A DNA stretch of 64,000 bases, from NCBI RefSeq assembly GCF_010728725.1, contig NZ_AP022607.1, positions 682,001 through 746,000 of the forward strand. The letters are read 5' to 3'. The translations under genes and the position numbers were made by a program. Shown here piece after piece: positions 58,952 through 64,000 of the stretch; the stretch's first letter is position 1, and the number at the start of each line of letters is the position of its first letter. Source of the DNA: Mycobacterium branderi (GTDB lineage Bacteria > Actinomycetota > Actinomycetes > Mycobacteriales > Mycobacteriaceae). Below the pieces are notes generated by a model. That model saw only the letters and a list, made by a program, of their open reading frames with translations. It was not told the DNA's origin and did not search any database.

Positions 58952-59746
58952 ATGGATCTGGGAATCGCCGGCAAAGTCGCGCTGGTCTCCGGTGGGAGCC
59001 GCGGCGTGGGTCGCAAGGCCGCCGAGATGTTCGCCGAGGAAGGATGCAAGGTCGCCGTCGTCGCGCGCGGCAAGGAGGCGCTCGATGAGACGGTGGCCGC
59101 GATACGGGGGGCCGGCGGTGCGGCCATCGGGGTGGCCGCGGACCTCACCGTCGAAGCCGACGTGGTGCGCGCGGTGGCCGAGGCGACCGAGGCATTCGGT
59201 CCGCCCGACATCGCGGTATCCAACGTGCACGGACCGGGCCCGGCGAGCTTCGACGATCTGACCGATGAGAACCTCATCGACGCCTTCCAGCGCATGACCA
59301 TCAGCCTGGTGTACATGGCACGCGCGTGCTTGCCGCACATGAAGCAACAACGGTGGGGCCGCCTGGTCAACGTCGGCTCGGGCGCGGCCAAAGAGCCGCC
59401 GCCCGGGTTGCGCCACATGCTCGCCAACAGCACCCGCGCGGCCGCGGTCGGGCTGAACAAGTCGATGGCCAACGAGCTCGGCAGGTACGGCATCACGGTC
59501 AACACCGTCGCCACCGGCTGGATAGGCACCGAACGCATGCACGAGTACGTCAGCAAGGTGGCCGCCGAACGCAACATCCCGCCCGAGCAGGTACTCGGCG
59601 GGGTGACCGCCGACATCCCCGCCGGCCGGGTCGGCCGCCCCGAGGAGGAGGCCAGCCTGGTGGTCTATCTCGCCTCCGACCTCGGTGGCTACATCAACGG
59701 CGAATTCATCAACGTCGACGGCGGGTCGCACCGCAGCGCGTTCTGA
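58952..59746 (+). CDS. Atypical SDR lacking the catalytic Tyr-x3-Lys
   Basis: A 264-aa SDR. The cofactor loop SGGSRGVGRKAAEMF, the Ser region NVGSGAAKEPP and the C-terminal GEFINVDGGSHRSAF are present, but the usual YxxxK is replaced by the stretch HMLANSTRAAAVGLNKSMA, which has no Tyr. This Asn/Arg-type variant occurs in other SDRs of unknown activity. GGAG precedes the ATG. It follows the DUF7064/7065-like gene and precedes the VOC gene, so it is part of the same operon. It may bind NAD(P) without classical catalysis. Confidence 0.75.
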   Translation: MDLGIAGKVALVSGGSRGVGRKAAEMFAEEGCKVAVVARGKEALDETVAAIRGAGGAAIGVAADLTVEADVVRAVAEATEAFGPPDIAVSNVHGPGPASFDDLTDENLIDAFQRMTISLVYMARACLPHMKQQRWGRLVNVGSGAAKEPPPGLRHMLANSTRAAAVGLNKSMANELGRYGITVNTVATGWIGTERMHEYVSKVAAERNIPPEQVLGGVTADIPAGRVGRPEEEASLVVYLASDLGGYINGEFINVDGGSHRSAF

Positions 59747-59755
59747 GGAGTTGAC

Positions 59756-60313
59756 ATGCTGCAGCCCCCCGGATCCGTCATCGAGATCGCGCATGTGGTC
59801 GACGACCTCGACGCCGCGATCGGGCAGTTCATCGAATTATGGGGCGCCGGACCGTTTTACAGCGCGCCGATGCGGTTCCCGACCGGTCATCACTACCGGG
59901 GGAAAGAGGCCCCGCTGGCCATCGATGTCGGGTTCGGTTTTTCGGGCGGGCTGCTGATCGAGCTGATCCAGCCGCTGGACGGCGACCGCTCGGTCTTCAG
60001 TGAAGCGTTGGCTGCGCGGGGGCCGGGATTCCATCACATCGTGCGGCGCGAGCCGTACGAAAAGGGCGTCACGCGTTGCGAGCAGGCCGGTTTCGGCAAG
60101 GCGCTCGAACTGACGACAGCGTTCGGCGAGCGCACCGTGTTGTTCGACACCACCGCACTCAACGGCGGATTCCTCGAGGTGGTCGATTTGCACGTGACAT
60201 TCGAGCCGCTGCTGGCCACGCTGTCGCAAGCCCATGACGGATGGGACGGCGAGCGGCCGCGCCGCTCGTTGTCGGCCTTGTTCGACTACGCGGGTCCGGA
60301 CCGCGGATCATGA
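59756..60313 (+). CDS. VOC family protein
   Basis: A 185-aa VOC-fold protein: IEIAHVVDDLDAAIGQFIELWG opens the first module, and PGFHHIVRREPYEKGVTRCE the second, ending in NGGFLEVVDLH with a likely metal Glu. Similar in plan to the VOC protein at 20544. It starts 9 nt after the SDR stop and overlaps the MDR gene by ATGA, so it is co-translated. Likely a metal-dependent isomerase or dioxygenase-type protein; the reaction is unknown. Confidence 0.8.
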   Translation: MLQPPGSVIEIAHVVDDLDAAIGQFIELWGAGPFYSAPMRFPTGHHYRGKEAPLAIDVGFGFSGGLLIELIQPLDGDRSVFSEALAARGPGFHHIVRREPYEKGVTRCEQAGFGKALELTTAFGERTVLFDTTALNGGFLEVVDLHVTFEPLLATLSQAHDGWDGERPRRSLSALFDYAGPDRGS

Positions 60314-61305
60314 AAGCCCAAGCCGTCCGGTTTTATCGACACGGCGGACCGGAAGTCCTGAAAGTCGAATCGGTTACGGTGCCCGACCCCGCCCCCGGTG
60401 AACTCACCATCGCCGTCGAGGCTTTCGCGCTCAACCGCGCCGACACGTTCTTTCGCGAGGGGTGGCATCCGATCAAACCCGTGTTCCCGTCCCGGATCGG
60501 ATACGAGGCGGCGGGGCGGGTGGTGGCGATCGGCGACGAGGTGACCGGTTTTGCCGTCGGCGACCGGGTGGCGACACTTCCGGTGATGGAGGTCAACCGC
60601 TACGGCGGCTACGGCGAAGCCATGACGATTCCCGCCCGGTTGGTAGTGCCCAGTCCCGCCGAGCTGGGTCCGGCAGAGTCGACCGCGCTGTGGGCAAGTT
60701 TTATGACCGCCTACGGCGCTCTCGTCGAGCTGGTCACCATCGAAGCAGGTCAATGGGTGCTCTGTACCGCCGCATCGTCCAGCGTCGCCAATGCCGCGAT
60801 GCAGATCTGCCTGGCGATCGGGGCCAAACCCATCGGCGTGACCCAAACCCGGGCGAAGGCAGCCGCAGTCCGCGAGGCGGGCGCCACGGAGGTCATCGTC
60901 ACCGAGGACGAGGATTTGGTCGCCCGGATCACCGACATCACCGGCGGTGCGGGCGCGCACTACATCTTCGACCCCATCGGCGGGCCCGGTTTCGGACTGC
61001 TCGCCCAAGCAGCCGCGCCGCACGGCACGATCATCCTGTACGGGGCGACGTCGCCCGAAACCACCGAGCTGCCCGTCATCGCGGCGGTCAACAAAAATCT
61101 GACGTTCGCCTGCTACGCCATGCTGCTCGGCGAACAACCGGACCGCGATGAGCGCGCACAGAAATTCATCCGCGACGGCATAGCCGCGAAACGGCTGCGT
61201 CCGCGCGTCGGCCACCAACTGGACTTCGGCCACGTGCACGACGCCGTCGCGTTACTGGACTCCATGAAACACAGCGGCAAGATCGTTGTGCGGGTGGCGG
61301 ATTAG
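60310..61305 (+). CDS. Zinc-independent MDR quinone oxidoreductase
   Basis: A 331-aa medium-chain dehydrogenase: GroES-like start (MKAQAVRFYRHGGPEVLKVESV), ALNRADTFFREGWHP, and an NADP-binding region with VLCTAASSSVANAAMQICLAIGAKPIGVTQT. Zinc ligands are missing, as in quinone oxidoreductases and enoyl reductases. ATG 60310 overlaps the VOC stop (ATGA). It would reduce an alpha,beta-unsaturated ketone, quinone or acyl group with NADPH. It precedes the TetR gene. Confidence 0.85.
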   Translation: MKAQAVRFYRHGGPEVLKVESVTVPDPAPGELTIAVEAFALNRADTFFREGWHPIKPVFPSRIGYEAAGRVVAIGDEVTGFAVGDRVATLPVMEVNRYGGYGEAMTIPARLVVPSPAELGPAESTALWASFMTAYGALVELVTIEAGQWVLCTAASSSVANAAMQICLAIGAKPIGVTQTRAKAAAVREAGATEVIVTEDEDLVARITDITGGAGAHYIFDPIGGPGFGLLAQAAAPHGTIILYGATSPETTELPVIAAVNKNLTFACYAMLLGEQPDRDERAQKFIRDGIAAKRLRPRVGHQLDFGHVHDAVALLDSMKHSGKIVVRVAD

Positions 61306-61321
61306 AAACGGGAGCAGAACC

Positions 61322-61927
61322 ATGGCGACAATCGACGAAAGCGACCTGACTACCAAGGCCAGAGTCCGTGCGGCCGCACTGGCTCTGGTCGGCGAGCAGG
61401 GGCTGGATGCAACGACCATCCGGCAGGTGGCGGCACGCGCCGGGGTCTCCGTCGGGGTCGTGCAACACCACTACAAGACGAAGGCCGATCTGGCCGACGA
61501 TGTTCGTGGGTGGGTGCTGGCGCGGCTGGTGGCTGCCGCCGAAGCCGTCGGCGTTGCGCAATTCGATGCCGGACGCCCGGAGCTCGCCGGTTTCGACGAT
61601 CTCATGACCGATAACCCCATGCTGGCGGCCTACATTCGCAGGATCCTCATCGAGGCCACCCCGAACGCCAAGCGCTGGTTCGCCGAAGCCGTGCACCGCA
61701 CCACTGAACAACTGCGCGAACAGCGACCCGAGGGGCTGGCCGAAGATCCCGACGAACTGCGCACCGTCGCCGCGATGCTGCTGGTCATCACGTTCGGACC
61801 GGTGATCCTGGGCTCGGCACTGACCGATCTGCTGGACTGTTCGGCCCAGGAGGCGCAGCTGCGGTGGCGACAGACAGAGTCCCGGCTGCCCATCACCGGC
61901 AGCCTGGCCGCGCCGGCTGATCACTAG
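61322..61927 (+). CDS. TetR-family regulator
   Basis: A 201-aa TetR protein with HTH at TTIRQVAARAGVSVGVVQHHYKTKADL. It resembles the TetR at 53063 in this helix. ATG 61322 follows GGGAG. It sits inside a plus-strand operon (from 57923) 16 nt after the MDR gene, so it probably regulates its own operon. The C-terminal domain is of usual length. Confidence 0.85.
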   Translation: MATIDESDLTTKARVRAAALALVGEQGLDATTIRQVAARAGVSVGVVQHHYKTKADLADDVRGWVLARLVAAAEAVGVAQFDAGRPELAGFDDLMTDNPMLAAYIRRILIEATPNAKRWFAEAVHRTTEQLREQRPEGLAEDPDELRTVAAMLLVITFGPVILGSALTDLLDCSAQEAQLRWRQTESRLPITGSLAAPADH

Positions 61928-61945
61928 CGAAAGGATCGGAACGAA

Positions 61946-62524
61946 ATGACTGGCCTCGCTTCGGAACAAGTGCATGACGACCAGACGGGCATCGATGCGC
62001 TTGTCGCAAAGGACGCGATCCGCGACCTCGTTTTGCAGTTCTGCCGCGCCGTCGATCGCGGCGACGTGGCCCTGGCCCGGTCGCTGTATGAGCGCAACGC
62101 CCGCGACGAGCACGGCATCAACCCCACCAATACCGCAGCGGAATTCCTTGACCTGATCGAGCCGATGGAGGCGGGGCTGGCGGTGATCCAGCACAACATC
62201 ACCAACCACCTGATTCGGCTCACCGGCCCGGACAGCGCGGAAGGCGAGGCGTATGTAATCGCCTACCACCGCGCCGAATCCGGGGACACGGCCAACCTGC
62301 TGATCACCGGTGGCCGCTATCTGGATCGCTATTCCCGGCGCGAGGGACAGTGGAAGATCGCGCACCGCAAATGCACCGTCGACTGGGCGAATGAAATGGC
62401 CGTGCCGGCGGCGCTCGACCCGGCCAATCCCATCACCAACGGCAGCATCGCTGCAGGGCGGATGGACGGCGACGACCCGTCCTACGACTTTTTCACCGCG
62501 CTCAAGCGGGGCACGCGTCTGTGA
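61946..62524 (+). CDS. SnoaL/NTF2-like family protein
   Basis: A 192-aa protein of the same SnoaL_4-like group as 9614-10147: KDAIRDLVLQFCRAVDRGDVALARSLYE at the start and REGQWKIAHRKCTVDWANEM near the end. It likely has a dehydratase, cyclase or ring-hydroxylase-beta-like fold, with no reaction assigned. It follows the TetR gene by 18 nt, in the same operon. Confidence 0.78.
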   Translation: MTGLASEQVHDDQTGIDALVAKDAIRDLVLQFCRAVDRGDVALARSLYERNARDEHGINPTNTAAEFLDLIEPMEAGLAVIQHNITNHLIRLTGPDSAEGEAYVIAYHRAESGDTANLLITGGRYLDRYSRREGQWKIAHRKCTVDWANEMAVPAALDPANPITNGSIAAGRMDGDDPSYDFFTALKRGTRL

Positions 62525-62635
62525 GGCCGAAATCCACACGGCGGGAAAATGATTGGCACGATGCCAGGTTCAGCCTCGCATACCGATCGCGGCCACGCTA
62601 CACCCACCTCGATGCGGTGCACGAAAGGTAATGCG

Positions 62636-63445
62636 ATGAACCTCGGCTTACAGGGCAAGCGGGCTCTGGTCACCGGCAGCAGTTCGGGCATCGGTGCCGG
62701 AATCGCGAAAACGCTGGCCGCCGAGGGCGTCTCGGTGGTCGTGCACGGCCGCAATGTCGGGCGTGTCTCGGCGGTGGTTGATGAGATCCGGCAGCGCGAT
62801 GCCACGGCGGTGGCGGTGATCGGCGACTTGGCCAGCGAAGACGGTGCCGCGGCCGTCGCCGAGGCCGCGGCCTCTGAGTTCGGCGGGATCGACATCCTGG
62901 TCAACAACGCGGGCGGACCGTCGGACACCGAAGTGCAGTCGTGGTTCGCCTTACCGGTCTCGGAATGGGGCGTCACCTACCAACGCAACGTGCTTTCCGC
63001 CGGGTATCTGATCCACGCCCTGGCGCCGGCCATGAAAGAGAACCGGTGGGGGCGCATCATCCAGATCGCGTCGGCCGCGGGCATCATCCCGACATCGGGC
63101 CAGCCCGACTACGGACCATCGAAGGCCGCGATGATCAACATGTCGATGGGACTGTCAAAAGCGTTGGCGGGCAGCGGTGTCACGGTGAACACGGTGATGC
63201 CCGGGATGATCATGACGAAGGGATTGCGCGACTTCCTGCGCGTCTTCGCCGAGCGGCGGGGATGGGGCGATGATCTCGACCGGGCCGCACAATACGTGTT
63301 GAAGGGCACCGGTCAGACCGTGCATCGAATCGGCCAGGTCGACGACGTCGCCTACGCCGTTGCGATGCTCGCCAGCCCGAAGGCGGATTTCTTCAACGGC
63401 ATGAACCTCCACGTCGATGGCGGCGGCACGTCCTCGATCTACTGA
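62636..63445 (+). CDS. Short-chain dehydrogenase/reductase
   Basis: A 269-aa SDR with VTGSSSGIGAGIAKTLA (cofactor loop), NNAGGPS, IASAAG, YGPSK (Tyr-Lys) and a C-terminal DGGGTSSIY end; the beta-2 HGRNVGR suggests NADP preference. ATG 62636 follows AAAGG and is preferred over an extension to 62549. The 111-bp gap before it has only a short TGGCA-N3-TGCCA repeat (62554-62566). It probably acts on a hydroxy/keto intermediate of the operon. Confidence 0.83.
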   Translation: MNLGLQGKRALVTGSSSGIGAGIAKTLAAEGVSVVVHGRNVGRVSAVVDEIRQRDATAVAVIGDLASEDGAAAVAEAAASEFGGIDILVNNAGGPSDTEVQSWFALPVSEWGVTYQRNVLSAGYLIHALAPAMKENRWGRIIQIASAAGIIPTSGQPDYGPSKAAMINMSMGLSKALAGSGVTVNTVMPGMIMTKGLRDFLRVFAERRGWGDDLDRAAQYVLKGTGQTVHRIGQVDDVAYAVAMLASPKADFFNGMNLHVDGGGTSSIY

Positions 63446-63464
63446 TCCACACGATCGACGCCCG

Positions 63465-63490
63465 ACAATTACTAAAATAGTTGTATGATT
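63465..63490. promoter_or_regulatory. AT-rich promoter/operator-like site before the SDR gene
   Basis: An AT-rich stretch with a partial palindrome (ACTAAAATAGT core) and a -10-like TATGAT at about 63484-63489, roughly 50 nt before ATG 63539. It may be the promoter of the mycofactocin-type SDR gene. Confidence 0.4.
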
Positions 63491-63538
63491 CTGGGCGAGG
63501 CCACCGAGTCGCCGCCCGTCAACGGAAAGGAAGCCGTC

Positions 63539-64000
63539 ATGGGTTTGTTGGATGGCCGCGTCGTGTTCATCACGGGCGCCGCGCGTGGTCAGGGCAGATC
63601 ACACGCGGTCACGTTCGCCGAGCAGGGCGCGAACATCGTCGGGGTTGACATCTGCGAAGACCTCGACGTCATCCCGTACAAGTTGGGCACGTCAGAGCAG
63701 CTGGAAGAGACGGCGCGCCTGGTCGAAAAGACAGGGCGGGACATGGTGTTTCGCAAAGCAGACGTGCGGGACAAGGCCACCCTGCAGGCCGCGTTCGATG
63801 AGGGCGTCGCCCAGTTCGGCCACGTCGACACCGTGATCGCCAACGCGGGTGTCATCCTGACGAATCCGGACGAGCGCGACGCATCCGAAGCCCTGCGGCT
63901 CGGCATCGACATCATGCTGATCGGGGTGTGGAACACCTTCCAGGTCGCCATCCCCCACCTGAAGCAACGCGGCCAGGGCGGCAATCTCGTTGCCACCAGT
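63539..64000 (+). CDS. Mycofactocin-type short-chain dehydrogenase, 3' end outside window
   Basis: 154 codons are open from ATG 63539, and the gene runs off the right edge. FITGAARGQGRSHAVTFAEQGANIVGVDICEDLD is the cofactor region, with the insertion and spacing seen in mycofactocin-coupled SDRs (carveol dehydrogenase-like). VIANAGVILTNPDE follows, and LKQRGQGGNLVATS leads to the expected Ser. Such enzymes use a tightly bound NAD(H) recycled by mycofactocin and oxidise alcohols. The 3' half with the Tyr-Lys pair is not visible. Confidence 0.85.
   Translation, partial: MGLLDGRVVFITGAARGQGRSHAVTFAEQGANIVGVDICEDLDVIPYKLGTSEQLEETARLVEKTGRDMVFRKADVRDKATLQAAFDEGVAQFGHVDTVIANAGVILTNPDERDASEALRLGIDIMLIGVWNTFQVAIPHLKQRGQGGNLVATS

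Overview
The window looks like a chromosome segment from a Mycobacterium or close relative. Supporting signs are high GC, an EccA-family AAA+ ATPase, a WhiB protein, a mycofactocin-type SDR, an F420-type LLM oxidoreductase, duplicated acyl-CoA dehydrogenases, a short PPDK of the mycobacterial PpdK type and many TetR regulators. No rRNA, tRNA or CRISPR array was recognised. All product calls come from reading motifs in the translations; no database search was run.

Region 1 (1-31133) is catabolic. It opens with a flavin monooxygenase (off the left edge), a MaoC hydratase and a molybdopterin oxidoreductase. Next is an acyl-CoA operon on the minus strand (ACAD, two-domain CoA-transferase, ACAD, enoyl-CoA hydratase). 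A long minus-strand series from 23461 down to 10381 follows: two related metal-dependent amidohydrolases and one of a different amidohydrolase type, a PhyH dioxygenase, a VOC protein, an acyl-CoA synthetase/enoyl-CoA hydratase fusion, two SDRs, a carboxymuconolactone decarboxylase-like protein, an epoxide hydrolase and an AveC-like membrane protein. The related amidohydrolases share a nearly identical promoter/operator module, with a TetR gene divergent from one copy. Two APH-like kinases, an LLM oxidoreductase, an IclR regulator, an IS110 remnant and a KstD-like flavoprotein close the region. The set fits activation and beta-oxidation-like breakdown of a hydrophobic, probably cyclic, substrate that I cannot name.

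Region 2 (31258-48195) is the most unusual. One minus-strand operon (40660 to 31258) encodes a small membrane protein, a single-TM protein with a discoidin-like outer domain, a TcpC/VirB8-like protein, two small two-TM proteins (VirB2- and VirB3/PrgI-like positions), a VirB4-like ATPase, a large polytopic VirB6/TrbL-like protein and a full-length EccA-type ATPase. It is a type IV-like envelope machine carrying a type VII secretion ATPase. I saw no relaxase, coupling ATPase or ESX substrate. Flanking genes encode a small DNA-binding protein, membrane proteins, a PQQ-type propeller membrane protein, a two-HTH regulator, a WhiB with a strong terminator hairpin, and a 52-aa ORF coupled to a lipoprotein.

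Region 3 (48519-64000) holds an alpha/beta hydrolase, an orphan oxidase subunit III/IV-like operon with its TetR and a 25-bp perfect palindrome, a Xre-RES toxin-antitoxin pair, a PpdK / winged-helix / PEP-utilising protein set with a 37-bp palindrome and a related second site, and a lipid or steroid-type catabolic operon (DUF7064/7065-like protein, SDRs, VOC, MDR reductase, TetR, SnoaL-like protein) that runs off the right edge in a mycofactocin-type SDR.
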